Assembly: GCA_015039465.1 (NCBI GenBank)
Contig: MU130154.1
Location: 407,966 to 471,965, forward strand
Direction of reading: 5' to 3'
DNA: 64,000 bases
Source: Phlegmacium glaucopus
Lineage: Eukaryota; Basidiomycota; Agaricomycetes; Agaricales; Cortinariaceae
How positions within the stretch are numbered: the stretch's first letter is position 1; every line of letters begins with the position of its first letter. Shown in pieces: positions 30,438 to 48,567 of the stretch. A program made the translations under genes and the position numbers. The notes under the pieces are model-generated. The model searched no databases and was not told where the DNA came from. It saw nothing but the letters and a program-made list of their open reading frames with translations.

Positions 30438-33400
30438 ATGTCACCGGTCGCCATGTCAGATACCTCCGTCACCTCATTTACGCCATTATTTGAGGGTCTA
30501 CGTTCTGCTCCTACTGCACCAGGTCACTCCATTTCATTCTTGCATATTTCTAATCGCGCTGATAACGATTACAGATGCTAAAGCTGCAGCCGATAGATTG
30601 GCACGAGAGGTAGCTAAACATGGCTTTCAATCGCTCGAGTGGGTGATCAAATCCACTGCCATCTATTCATATTAATCAATTCTTTAGCACTTTCCATGTC
30701 CTCAAAACGCTGCATGGTTTTGCAACAAACAAAAAATCTGGCTATGAACGAGAATCAGCGGCCATCGCTTTCCAATCTTTCGCCAATATCTTGGGAACAC
30801 CGGTCGCCCCCATCCTTCTACAATCTCTCCCCATTTTATTCGAACTTTATATGGATAAAGGCGAGGTTGTTCGTACTGCAGCCGCAGCCGCAGTCAAGGC
30901 CATCTTAAAACTGTTCCCACCAGAATCCACTCGTGTTGTATTCAGGACACTAGAAACCATCCTTGAAAATGGAAAATGGCGGATCAAGGTCGGCGTGTTA
31001 GATGCCTTCAGAACTTTTGTTTCACCTGCTCGAGATGCTGTTGCAGCAGAACTCGGTACCACCCTGCCCAAAATAGAAGCCGCCATGCATGATACCAAGC
31101 AAGAGGTTAGTCAACACATTCTTGTCCAAAACAGTAATTCAGTATTTACAGGTATCATCTGCGGCAATAAAATGCGCTACCTCCCTCTGTACTACCCTGG
31201 CCAACCCGGACCTTGCACCACATATTCCAGTCCTAGTCAAGTGTATGTCAAACCCCGACTCAGTACCAGCATGTATCAAAGCTTTGTCGAGCACCACTTT
31301 CGTCGCTGAAGTCACCGCACCCGCGCTCGCAGTTCTTGTGCCTCTCATGCTTCGTGCTCTGAATGACCGAAGTATGGAGGTTCAACGTCGCACCGTGGTC
31401 GTCATTGATAACCTCGTCAAGCTTGTTCGAAACCCAAATATTGCTGCGACTTACCTCAGCCCTCTGGTTGACGGCGTGCAAAAAATTGCAAGTGGAGCTG
31501 CTTTCCCTGAGGTTTGTGTCTATAAAATTACCCATGAACCATCTTTGATCTCCTAACTAAAGGTCCGTGCCTTTGGCGAAACTGCGCTCAAAACCTTGGA
31601 AAAGTCTGGTGCTTCTTCATCCGGTCCTCCGCTTACACATCGTGATATCGGTGCGGAACTCGTAGCGGCACTTATTACACTGCAACAATTTCTTCCAGAG
31701 GCGTTGGTCATTGAATCCTCATCTGCTAATACACCCAAGCAACCGAGATATATAATTCTTGAGGTATCTCTAAAATTCCAAGCATCTCTGGTCGTAGATC
31801 TAGTTTTTGCCCGAAATTTCCATGACGCCCAGGCTTGGCACCGTTGTGTTGGTCAATATATGTCAGTTTGGCTCGATGTTGAACAAGCCCTCACATTTGC
31901 AGATAGTTTGAGGATGCACTATTTGGCGATTGATCAGGTGCGAGGTTATCCCATTAAGCTGTTCCCTTCTTTTTCAACAGCTTTATTATACAGTCCACAA
32001 ACGCCGTAGCAGCTAGCGATGACTCAGCCGAGGGGGAAGTTCTATGCGACACACTTTTCTCCTTGGCATACGGCGCTTTGCTACTCCTATCGCATACAAC
32101 TCTCCGTCTAATCCGAGGACGTCGCTACGGTATCTTGGGAACGAATGGTTCGGGAAAATCAACATTAATGCGGCAGCTTCGTGACGGAAAGGTGGAGAAC
32201 TTCCCTCCACAGGATCAACTCAGATGCATTATGGTTGAGCACTCCCTGCAAGGCGAGGATGGGTCGTTGTCAGTGTTGGATTTCATTGCTGCTGGTTAGT
32301 TCATACAATTTTTTCCACGCGCGAGGAATCAATTTCTTTCCAGACAAAGCTTTGGCCAATGTTCCGAAATCAAAAATTCGGGACCAATTAGCTGAAGTTG
32401 GCTTCGACGACGCACGTCAATCTGATACTGTGGGTGGTTTGTCAGGAGGTTGGAAAATGAAGCTCGAACTTGCAAGAGCAATGCTATGCAACGCGGATTT
32501 GCTTCTTCTCGATGAGGTGATATTTTTTTTGATCAACCTACTCGAAGTTCAGAGACTGATCGACTTTTTACTGCACAGCCTACTAACCATGTCAGTCCGG
32601 TTCAGATTGATCATTTATCTGTTAGACTGACTGATTTTAGTTGGATCGTAACTCCGTCAAATGGTTGGAAGACTACTTAAAGGCCAAAAAAAATGTTACC
32701 TGTTTGATTATTAGTCACGATTCTGGGTAAATCCTTTCTGCCTCATTGTTCATCAAATTCGAGAATTGATCGCGTTACCAGATTCTTGGACAATGTTACG
32801 ACCGACATCATACATTATGAAACAAAAAAAGTAAGTAGTGCAAAGGATTGGTCAATTACATATATAACTGAAGTGAACCGTTATTCAGCTCGTCTATTAC
32901 CCTGGAAACCTGTCCGCATTTGTAGAAAAACGTCCCGAAGCAAAGTCATATTACACCCTCGCCGCTACATCTGTCAAATTCTCATTCCCCTCGCCTGGAT
33001 CTCTTATGGGTGTTCGAAGCAATACTCGAGCAATCTTAAAACTTTCAAACTGTACTTTTACATATCCTGGAAGGGCTTCGCCTAGTCTGTATAATGTTAG
33101 CTGCGCACTATCTCTTTCAAGGTACGTTCCCAACTTGAGTTGATTTCATTTATTGACAATCTCGCAGCCGGGTAGGTGTTGTGGGCCCCAACGGTGCCGG
33201 GAAATCCACACTTATCAAACTTCTAACCGTAAGATCTCTTGTTTTTCTTGCCTTGTTCTTTTTCTCAAGTTTCGAAAAAAAAGGGAGAAACCGTTCCTCA
33301 GGAAGGCGCCGTTTACAAGCATCCTGCCCTCCGTGTTGGCTATGTTTCTCAGCATGCTACACATCATATAGGTAAATAGCGAGAATGTTCACTGAAGGCA

Positions 33401-34691
33401 GGTTGTTGAATTTCTGCACAGAACGACATCTTGAGAAGACCCCGATTGGTTATATCCAATGGCGTTTTCAAGATGGGCACGATCGTGAGCACTGGATCGT
33501 TATCCATCATTACTTAATACTGAAAGGTATCCTAGGCGAGCTCTTAGAGAAGGCAACACGTGTCCTCACCGCCGAGGAAAAGCACATTTTGGAGCAAGAG
33601 TGGGTAGGCAAAGACGGGAGCAAGCGAAAGCTTGAGGTTCGTGAATATCTTTCATCACATTTGACAATCATTAATAATTGTTTCATATAAAGTTGATCAT
33701 GGGTCGTCAAAAATTAAAGAAGTCATTCCAGTATGAAGTAAAGTGGCGTAACCTGGACCACAAATTTAACACCTGGGTTGCTCGTGACGACCTTATTGCA
33801 AAAGGATTCAGCAAACTTGTTCAGCAATTCGATGACTTGGAGTCTTCTCGAGAAGGCGCTGGGTCGCGTGATACTTCGTTGAATCTTGTACGAAAGCATC
33901 TCGAAGATATTGGCTTGGATGGAGACATCGCTCAGTATAACGAAATTTCTGGCTTATCTGGCGGTAAGCCAACATGCCTAGGATCTTTTTGCCCTCTGAG
34001 ATCGATCGATTAACAGGTCAGAAGATTAAACTTGTCATTGCTGCTTGTCTCTGGAACAACCCACAGGCACGAGCCCGTTCCTCTCTCTCCTTGTATACCC
34101 TAATCGTACTCCAAGATCTGCGTGCTTGATGAACCCAGCAATTTTTTGGACAGAGAAGCTCTAGGTGGGCTTGCGGTGGCGATCAAGGAATGGTCCGGAG
34201 CCGTTGTAAGGACATCTCTCTGAAGATCTACCATCTTCTAATTGGTTTTGTCACAAAAGGTCATCATCTCTCACAACCATGAATTTGTGTCAACTTTATG
34301 TCAGTGGCATATTGCGGCGTGCTCTCCCCATTGGTTATTGACTATATTTTCAGGCCCAGAAATTTGGAATGTTGATAACGGACGTCTGGCTCATCAAGGA
34401 AAGGCAGCCGTGATCGAAGATGCATTCCTGGATGTAAAATCACCCAAGGGGAGCGGCGCAAACACACCTGTTCGTTCTCGCTTACAGACACCTATAGCAT
34501 CGGCAGCAGCCACTCCCGTTGCCAGTGGGGCTGAGGACCAAGGGACTGTCAACCCTGTGATTAGGAAGAAAAAGAAGATGACCCGGAACCAGATGAAGGC
34601 GCAGGAAGAGAGGAGGAGGCTAAGGAAGCTCCGATGGTTGACTGAAGGTGGGCCTAAACCCGAGGACACTGACAGTGATAACGGCCCTTGA
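30438..34691 (+). CDS. NEW1: Elongation-factor-3-family ABC ATPase (eEF3/New1 type)
   Basis: Fungal ribosome-associated ABC-F-type ATPase: HEAT repeats, two ABC domains and a chromodomain insert in the second. HEAT region near 30690-31600 (TLHGFATNKKSGYERES, VLDAFRTFVSPARDAV). First ABC domain: P-loop GTNGSGKSTLM near 32140, signature LSGGWKMKLELARAML near 32445, Walker B LLLLDEPTNHLD. Second: GPNGAGKSTLIKLLTGE near 33185, chromodomain-like YEVKWRNLDHKFNTWVA near 33735-33785, LSGGQKIKLVIAACLW, CVLDEPSNFLDREALGG. The tail RLRKLRWLTEGGPKPEDTDS is the eEF3/New1 C-terminus. The block EHSLQGEDGSLSVLDFIAAD resembles New1 more than canonical eEF3, so the paralogue is inferred and eEF3 (YEF3) remains possible. 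About 15 introns. A second in-frame ATG at 30453 could also serve as start. Confidence 0.9.
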
Positions 34692-35812
34692 TATACTAGG
34701 ATACTACCCCGTTTTTGTTTTCAATGTCACATATAGATCTAGATTTCTACCATAGAGAGGATGATTATCCGTTTAGAGTATCCACATATTATGCATAACT
34801 ATTTGTGGTCAGCAAGCGCTATACAGAGCAGGCCAAGTTTGTCAAAACTGTAGTTCTAAAACCTAAATTTTGAGTTCGCAACTCGAGACCAAAGTGTGCG
34901 AAGGAGTTTCATGGGACTTGGACCCAGAGTCAGCGGTGACCGGTGGCATTCTAACCCTCCGACACTTATATCATACAGAAATTCAGGATATATTTAAAAC
35001 TACGTCTAATATACATATACAATTTTTTTGTCTGGATCAGAATAAAGAAATTTTGCAACTTGATGGCCATAAATAGTACCACCGTTTAGGCCCCATGAAA
35101 CCTTCACCTCCTGGCCGACGATAGCGGACTTGTGCGCGATATTATTGTCTGCCTATAGCGGATTTGAGGCCCTGTAGAGACAAGTTTTCGAAACCTTTGT
35201 CTAATTATAGCGGATTTAAGAGAGGGCAAGAAGGATCGCCCTCGGTCACGTACGGGAATGTGACATCATTGTCCAAAATTGGCAATTTTGACCTACATAG
35301 CCTGATGGAGGGATTTCAACCAGACTTCCGTCAATAAAATCCAAATAGCCTACTCTGGATGTGACTCCTATATCCTCTTCATATCTTGGAAACTATATAG
35401 CTTTTTCCTGGATGGTCCCAATATTAGAATGTCTACTGCTGGCAGGCACTTGACATCGAGGTCACTCGGACTGCGGCAAAGTATTATTCTCGAGGACTGA
35501 ATATAATGAGATTAGATGAAAACTCAGAGAGTGGTCGTGACCATGTCGGTGAGGGATGGACGATCGTCAAATCATGAAATGGCTTGCTACATACTACAGT
35601 GCGGGAGAGGCATGAGGGACTCAGAAGACGATAAATCCGAGTGCAGGCCAGCCACATTTCATATCGACAAGTCATGTTGTTTCCCTGCCTCCTGGACTGA
35701 ATGCCACAAGCTGAAGGCTTGCCTCGTTCCAAAGGCGACTCAGAGCTTCAAGGCATTATAAACCTTGATAAGACTGGAACTGACTTCCGTCCCAGTACTG
35801 AAATTCATCAAG
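34692..35812. other. Intergenic spacer (about 1.1 kb) with short ATAGCGGATTT repeats
   Basis: Between the eEF3/New1 stop and the AA9 start. Holds three imperfect copies of ATAGCGGATTT near 35123, 35155 and 35205, spaced by about 30-50 bp, and otherwise nothing recognised. Open frames at 34870-35076 and 35484-35732 look non-coding. Confidence 0.45.
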
Positions 35813-37142
35813 ATGGTCTCCCCTCTCCTCCCCTTTCTTTCATGTCTAATTTATGTCCTATCCGTAGCTCATTTAGCAGCTGGCCATGGTTTTGTTCATA
35901 GTGTTGTGTTTGGTGGCCAGACTTACCCAGGGTGGAACCCCTTCGTTGACCCGTACGTTTTACGTGTTCGACATACAGCTTGACTGATATTACTTCAGGT
36001 ATGCAACTCCTCCACCCGCCCGTGTAATAAGGAAAGTTTTGAGTGATGGATACGGTAAAACTATCTCTAATTGGCTCAGAAAATATTGACCTAAATATTT
36101 CGACTGCAGTATCAAGCAGTGATCCAGACCTTGCTTGCCATCATGGTGGTAATAATGGTACTCCAGCGATTGCCAGTGCGCCATCAGGATCTCCAGTGGT
36201 TTTCCAATGGTCATACGTATGAACTCAACTTTCTATCTTTGACTCACATTCACATGGGACTCCCATTAGTGGCCAAGCGGTAGATATATTTAAATTCTCG
36301 ACCTTAACTATTAAATTCAAGTAAAACCCTCAGACCACCAAGGTCCGATATCTACCTACATGACCTCCTGCAACGGTGATTGCACAACGTTTCCTGCGAA
36401 TGATGCGCGCTGGTTCAAAATCGATGCTGTCGGATACGATTCTGTAAATCAACAATGGGCAGCGGCAAAACTTATTGCTAGTGCGTTGACTTATAGTATC
36501 TCAGTGTGTTTTATTGTTAAAATTTCCGTAGACAATGCCTCATGGACATCGATTATCCCTGTAGGATTAGCACCTGGGCAGTATGTAGGTTTTGATCTCG
36601 ACATCCTCTCCCTCCTCCTAGATTTTGACACGCTTTCAACTTAGCTCATTCGCTTTGAGATGTAGGTTGTCATTCACAGCGGGAAAATAAAAGACTAACC
36701 ATAGCACCCTGGATGATTTGTGTAGCATTGCATTGCATTCATCGACGCCTCAATTCTATCCGAGCTGCTCGTGAGTGATAATTCACAAGGAAATAGTGTC
36801 ATTAACACTCGGCCATCTACTAGACAAGTCAATGTCACTGGCATAGGCACAGGTGTCCCTTCCGCCTCCGAGCTGACCACAATGCAAGCTTTATATCAGA
36901 GAGTATCATTTCCCAATATCTATGGCGCTTCGGTGTCTTTTACCATCCCAGGGCCACCACCCGTTAGTTTCGACAGTAACGGAGGCACCTCCCCTCCTCC
37001 ATCGTCATTCGCAGCTGCGAATCCCGGAACGGCGGCGGCGACACCGACTTCGACATCATTGCCTGTGGCAACGACTGCGTCCGCCAACCAGCCATTAAAA
37101 CAATGTCGTCTTGTTTCAAAGAAGGCTGTTAGTAAGACCTGA
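35813..37142 (+). CDS. AA9 lytic polysaccharide monooxygenase
   Basis: Secreted copper enzyme that oxidatively cleaves cellulose or related glucans. The start at 35813 gives a signal peptide ending LAAG, so the mature protein begins with the copper-binding His1 (HGFVHSVVFGG). Then DPDLACHHGGNN and, after two introns, WPSDHQGPISTYMTSC with the second copper histidine; later QFYPSC and the Tyr-bearing NIYG before TIPGPPP. The usual RHE motif before IIALHS reads RFE (near 36645-36725), replacing a normally conserved second-sphere histidine. The linker is Thr/Ser/Ala/Pro-rich and the tail ends LKQCRLVSKKAVSKT, with no cellulose-binding module. About seven introns; the exon after 36585 was deduced from the family consensus. 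Confidence 0.88.
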
Positions 37143-38036
37143 GCCGACGTAACTGCATAAGTAAGTACAAGTAAACGCCAAGCTATGTCCGAAATTAAAA
37201 TTTCTTTAACCGTAGTTCTACCCACATCCCTGGCCCTATCTAAATTATTTATAATGAAAGAGTGTCGTGGGTCAGAGACCGACGATCTTTATTGACATAT
37301 TGTGATTACACCCGATTCTGCCGTTACTCTATGTCGGCGATTGGAATTTATATCTAGATCAATAATTATTATTATAAGTACAAGATCACGCCCCCTTCAC
37401 CTACGTTCTGGCCACGTTTCTTGCATTTGAAGCTTGGCTTATGGGTTCATGATCGCAATTGAGGAAGTTGACTCAGGCTGCACACAGGTCAGGCCTATAT
37501 GGCATCTCTCTAATATAGTTATACAACAAAGTACTAAATATGGTGTTCGTCAGTAAAAGGCACCAATCCAGAAGTTCCTCATGGACTAAAATTTCCATCT
37601 TCTGGAAGTTGGTGGCGAGGTCGTGTGAGGACCGTAGTGAGGAGACCTAGGTATACGTACAAACCCAACTTCTACTTTCAAATATACACGGCTGCAGAAT
37701 TCTGTTTCCATCTTCCATGACTGAAATGGTATAGTGTGTTTATTACCAAGCCAATAACAAGGAAGAAATATAGAGTAAGTCGAATAAAAGGGGTTTTATC
37801 CTGTGCTAAAATTAAGGTAACGATGAGATAGTATATAGCAGCCAGCCGGCATAAGGAAAAGTATTTCATCCGATCAAATACGTAGCTGGGAAGAATACCT
37901 GAGAAGAATTAAGGTAACCATTAAGAACAAATGACTTTTAAGTTAGGTCTTCTATGGGTGTTAAGATCAAGATATGGGAACCAAAGGAGCGGATGTAACT
38001 ACAAGAATAAGTTAATGGACAACAATATCGCTCTTC
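37143..38036. other. Intergenic spacer (about 890 bp)
   Basis: Between the convergent AA9 and homeodomain genes. AT-rich, no conserved coding frame. A 63-codon minus frame at 37678-37869 is hydrophobic but has no support and was not called. Confidence 0.45.
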
Positions 38037-39463
38037 TCATAGCGGGCGAGACCACTTGCGAAGGTCGTCTTCTGGGTCTCGAGGGTGCCGATGAGACGAG
38101 TGGTGGTGGTGGTGGTGGTGATGTTGGGAGTGAGAATGAGACTGGGAAGTAAGGGATCTATTAGTAGATACGTCTTGCGAAGAGCCTGTCAAGTACAACG
38201 GCTCGCCCAAGGGCCCTGTATCAAAGCCCGAGGACGATTGTGGTATAAGGTCGTCTGATATGGGGTCTGTACCCGTCATCGTAAAAGGGTGATGAGAACT
38301 GGAGCCCACGGTCGATGACTGGCGATTCGTCTGCCGCATCGACTGTCTTTTGTTTTGGAACCTAGTTTGACGCTATCAGTAAGAGAGCCATACAATGTTA
38401 GGGATCAAATATGGTTACCAAATTTGCACGCTTCTAGCTGACATGTCCAGCATTTTTGCCAAAGCAATGCGTTCCTCCGTAGATGGGAAAGCGGTTCGAT
38501 TATAAGTTTCATTGAGGACTTTGAGCTGTGCGGCATCGGCACGCTTGCGCTTCTTTTTGATGGTTGGTTCTTCAGGGGAAACAGGGGAAATCGGCGGGGG
38601 AGTGTAAACCCGAGGTGGTGGTGGGGAAACATGGGAAGTTCCCGAGCGGCTGTAGGGTGAGGCAGAGCGGGGGTCTAGTCGAGCGACTTCATCATACATC
38701 GCTGCATGGCTCGGTTGATTTATAGATGAGGCATGATCCTGAGTAGGAATATGATAAGAATAAGCGTTAGCTGGGTTTGTAGAATAGGCCATGTATGTTG
38801 GCGGATACGACGCGGTTGGTGACCGGAATGAATTTCCGGGGAACCCGGTTGCTGGCTGAACAAACGAAGGTTGCTGCCATCGTTCTAATGGGGGGCTCGA
38901 CGTCGTCAAAGGCGGCAACCTCCGCGAGTCTGGAGGGTTGTGGATAATTGGTTGTGGCGACCTGGAAGAGTAAGTAGGATAAGATGGCTGTGGAGAATAT
39001 CGCTCATGATGGATTTCATAGTTGGAAAAAGGGGGCTGAAATTGCGGCGCTAAAAAGAGATGAATGAAATCAAAGGATTAACTGATAATGTCGAATTGAT
39101 AATGTCGATCTGGAAATACACTGACTTGTGCCTGTTGATTGATATGGACTATAAAATGCTTGAGGATTAAGATCATATCCAATCTTGTTTGGAGCTGAAC
39201 GAGGTTGTGTATAAGGGTTAGAATAAGATTGGGGCACTGTACACGGTAAATAGCAAATTGAGCGCGTTGACTTTCTAACACTACATGAAAAACAGACCTG
39301 GAAAACGTAAGGTTGGAAAGCTGTCAGAAAGAGGAGGGAGCACTGTTCGCCCACCCTGTCCCGTTTGAAAGAACATATTATGATTGCCTTGTGGCTCTCC
39401 TGGAGAGCTTCGACGTGATTTGGCTACATTCGCAAAGTAGCGATCTTTGCTCGAGCTCGTCAT
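38037..39463 (-). CDS. Homeodomain transcription factor
   Basis: Nuclear DNA-binding protein. The start at 39463 gives MTSSSKDRYFANVAKSRRSS, followed by a long low-complexity region rich in Pro, Ser, Tyr and Gln. The homeodomain sits near 38330-38560: basic KKKRKRADAAQLKVL, helix 1-2 NETYNRTAFPSTEERIALAK, and recognition helix SARSVQIWFQNKRQ, interrupted by an intron inside WFQNKR. The C-terminal tail carries a run of eight histidines (HHHHHHHH near 38110) and ends DLRKWSRPL. About six introns. It is not one of the A mating-type HD1/HD2 pair, because no partner is adjacent. Basidiomycete homeodomain regulators of fruiting body development are possible relatives, which I infer only from architecture. 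Confidence 0.87.
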
Positions 39464-40416
39464 ATTAGTGAAAGAGATACTAATAAGAAAAAATGAGATG
39501 GGGAGAAGTGAAAATTAAAGGGTGATTGAGAGTTGCCTGAATTTTAAATATCCAAGCACGACTTGCACGCAAGTAGGTGTTATGGCAGTTCGCAGACGCG
39601 AAGACTCAAACAAGGGGAAATTGGCAACAAGCCGCACGCATGTAATCGATGCACCAGAGCACGAGGTTGAGTTGAGGCCAGCGGCAAAGGGTTTGAAGTG
39701 AAGCACGGTTTGTGTATGGTGTGTTGAGGTATAATACTACTTGGAAGGAGGTAATTAGAATTTGCGAACCTTATTGATGCGAGAAGGTTGCTAAGCTTTA
39801 CGGGCCTCCAAGAAGAATATCTAGATAAACAGATTGGGGGTGGTACAAATGGGGACGGCCATTTCATAACCGATCGGAATGAAGCCTCATGTTCCTCCTG
39901 AATGACAGCAGAGATTAGTATACTCGAACTCATCTTCGAAATGCCGTTTCAAATGGAGCTTAATACAATGACCCAAAAATAGCGTCAAAGGTTTTACCCA
40001 GACAAGCCCACCTATCATCATAGCGCAGGCGCTCGTCGTCGATGCAGCATTCAGGATAGACAATTGGAGGCGATTCGATCATCGATCACTGCTGTAGTAC
40101 CTCCTCAAACAAATATAAGCCGTTTCAAAAACAACCTCGATGGAAAGGCCCAGACCAGAGGTTCCAGGAACCTAGGGCACTGAACGTTGCGCACGGCATC
40201 AACCGAGTCAAAAACTATGCAAGCACGACGTCAAATCAAGATAAGTAATCGAATTTACCGCTTACTCATGTTGTCGCCTCAAGGCGCTGGGCGCGTTAAC
40301 AATTCTCAACAGCGTTCTGTGACAATAAACGCGTTCGTGACTGGTCACACAATTACCACATTTAACTGATTCTGATCTGCTAACTATCATAGGGGCTTTG
40401 AGCTCAATCAATATCT
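39464..40416. other. Intergenic spacer between divergent regulatory genes (about 950 bp)
   Basis: Holds the promoters of the homeodomain and NDR kinase genes. A 117-codon minus frame at 39580-39933 lacks any recognisable domain and is considered chance. No repeats of note. Confidence 0.45.
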
Positions 40417-43819
<3,403 letters not shown>

Positions 43820-46021
43820 TGTAATTATATGTCTGATGGCTTGGCTGGACATGTGCTGGATATGAACTATGTACTATGTACTGTACCTACGGTTGATCGA
43901 TGCTTTAATGAAACACGAAAGACACGGAGACAGCTAGTTATTATCAGACAGTCGACGCCGTCGATTACTCCTCGACTCGACGGAGAACTTCAAGTTGTTC
44001 AAATGTTCGCCGTACTGCCGGCAATGATTAAAGCGAGCGGCACTGCTGCGTGTGCATGCACTTCTTGAGCCAGACCCTTCTCTTTGCCGTGGCATACAAC
44101 AATTTATCTAGAAGGGCTGCAAATTGGGGCGTATTTATGTAATGATACCGAAGATTCTCGCCCATACCTGCAGTGCTTACACCGTAAAATTCTCCTCGTC
44201 TTCGTTAGCCGAAAACCTATAGTAGGTTTTACGTGATATGGCAGAGGTGCTACTTAGCCATGCGACTGTATTGGAAAAAAAGAGCTAAGGTCGATGACAA
44301 TAAGAAGTGGGTAATCGGTCGCTGAAGCCTGAGCGCTGATCCTTTGAGGAAACAGCACAATGAGAATTATGGATAAGGGCATATTGCTCAAACTGCTGAA
44401 TGCGTCCGGTACGCAGGCCAACGATTATACTATTTGAGTGCATCTGTCACATTAGGTGAGATCGGTGTCATGATGCCAATCATTACTTTATATTATTTTT
44501 ATTTTTTATTTGTGAGTCTGCATAAACCTCTGAAGGCGGTAAGCCTTAACGGTTATATGGGCTATAAGGTGCGTCAAACTTGGGCGGATTCAATTTCCCT
44601 TTCAGTTTTCGTTTTTAAGGATAGAGCATGTAATCCTTGGGCGAATTCTTCTGACAAAGCAGAATAAATCATTCGATGCCGCTGCATCGTAGTCTGTGGA
44701 TGACGGTTAGCTGGGAATTTGGCAAAGCAGGATAAAAAAACGCGAACCTTATTTTCGAAAGCATCTGAAACAACTTGAATCGAAAAATCTAAACAATATG
44801 GAAATACAGCCTTGGAATTGATGCAAGCCTTTTAACATACGAGTTTCCCCGTTTCCTCCACCTTGTTCACGCATCGCTGTGTGATGACGATGTTGCCAAG
44901 AGTCGTTTGTGATAGAAAGTGATGCGGGTTGTAGGAGAGCAGTTAACTTGGAAGAAATACATACGTCAGTTTGATATCGTCACCAAAAGGCGTGCAATGA
45001 TCACCTTCTCACGAATGGTATCTTCTAGCCGACCTGAAGTTGTGCTGCCCTCGAGATTCATAGTGTATAGGCGTCGTGAAATATCGCGACGTATCCCGTT
45101 AGATAGCTTGAGGCGACGAGATATGAACATTCAATTGAGGCCGCACAATCCCATCAATAGGTTATTTTAAGGAGAACAAATAAATAAAAAAGGAAAGAGA
45201 ATCACGAAAACACAATAAAAATATTTAAACTTCATCTCAATCTATGTCAAATTAGCCCTCAGGCTTTCAAAGCCTCAAGGCCGCAGATCCTACGGCAGAA
45301 GCCTCTAAATTTTAAAAAATGTTCTGGCCCGGTGACTGTTTAAGGAAATCACATGACCACGTGCCTCATAGTACACACTCTACAAGCATCTAGATCATTT
45401 CTTTGACATATTGTAGCATGCTGAATAAAAATCGGTACGGCCCTGGAAAAACATAGGATTAGGTGTGTGAAAGTCTAAAATTTTGTCCAGGGATCTCTTG
45501 GGCGCCCGAAAGGAAGCAAAAAAGTTATCAGATACTTTTGGGGATGGATCATGGCAGACTCTACTAACCTTAATAATAATTCCGGGCAGGTAACTGCCCA
45601 ACCCTGAGGCCTGATGGGTAAACCCAAAAAAAACCAACAACCTACTGGGATTACGGGAGCCTTGAAAATTTGTAGTAGTAACTAGTTTAGCTACTCCAAA
45701 AAATACCCATTGAAAGATGCAATCGGATCTGCCCTCTGCTCTGTGATATCGAGTCCAATAGTTAGTCATGGACTCCATGTGAATGTCCCTTGGAGACTCC
45801 AAGGAACATCCTAGAACCTCACAATAGCCCGAAGGTGCATCCAGAGCTCAATGACCTATGACTAGCTTGACTGCCTGTACACACTCCTGATGGAAGTAGT
45901 TTTAAATAATATTTAAATAGAAAATACTACACAGGAAACCCATATAGGATGGGTCATCGGAAGTGATTCATTTCCTAGGTCTAAATTTGAATGTACGTAC
46001 GATGCTTTTTATCTAGTCTAT
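43820..46021. other. Long intergenic region (2.2 kb), no gene recognised
   Basis: Between the convergent NDR kinase and ATP sulfurylase genes. Contains several short frames (43829-44068, 44434-44667, 44919-45170 on plus; 45395-45802 on minus) without conserved motifs or plausible splicing. AT-rich tracts at 45170-45240 and 45900-45930. No terminal inverted repeats found by eye. It may hold degenerate repeat DNA or a non-coding RNA; nothing supports either. Confidence 0.45.
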
Positions 46022-48232
<2,211 letters not shown>

Positions 48233-48567
48233 TGTGATAGAAGATGAGATAGGGGAACTTGAAGGAGCTTTGGGGCCATTATATCTGAAAAAAACATGAC
48301 GGATGAATTGCGCAATAGGGAGTCGGACTTCTAAATTGATTGCGCGGTCCCCGACTCAAAAGGAGAGTTGTCGCGAGATGCAAACGGGACTCCGTACCCG
48401 AACATTTCCACTCAAATCTGTTTCTGCTGATTTTATTTCCCGTCTTGGCGGCATGTAAGAGTAATGCAGCATCTCGGCCTTACAACAACAGATATAACAC
48501 ACTACAAACCAAACCAAAATAGCATTGCCATAATTATGGGTTACAGCCGACTTATTATTTGTGAAAA
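48233..48567. other. Short intergenic spacer
   Basis: About 335 bp between the ATP sulfurylase start and the end of the Scp160 gene; it should contain the MET3 promoter and the Scp160 3' end. Nothing else recognised. Confidence 0.4.

Noticed and set aside
39580..39933. 117-codon minus-strand frame upstream of the homeodomain gene
   Set aside because: No domain or plausible splicing; lies in a divergent promoter region.
45395..45802. 135-codon minus-strand frame in the long spacer
   Set aside because: No recognisable motif and no supporting neighbouring exons; probably chance.
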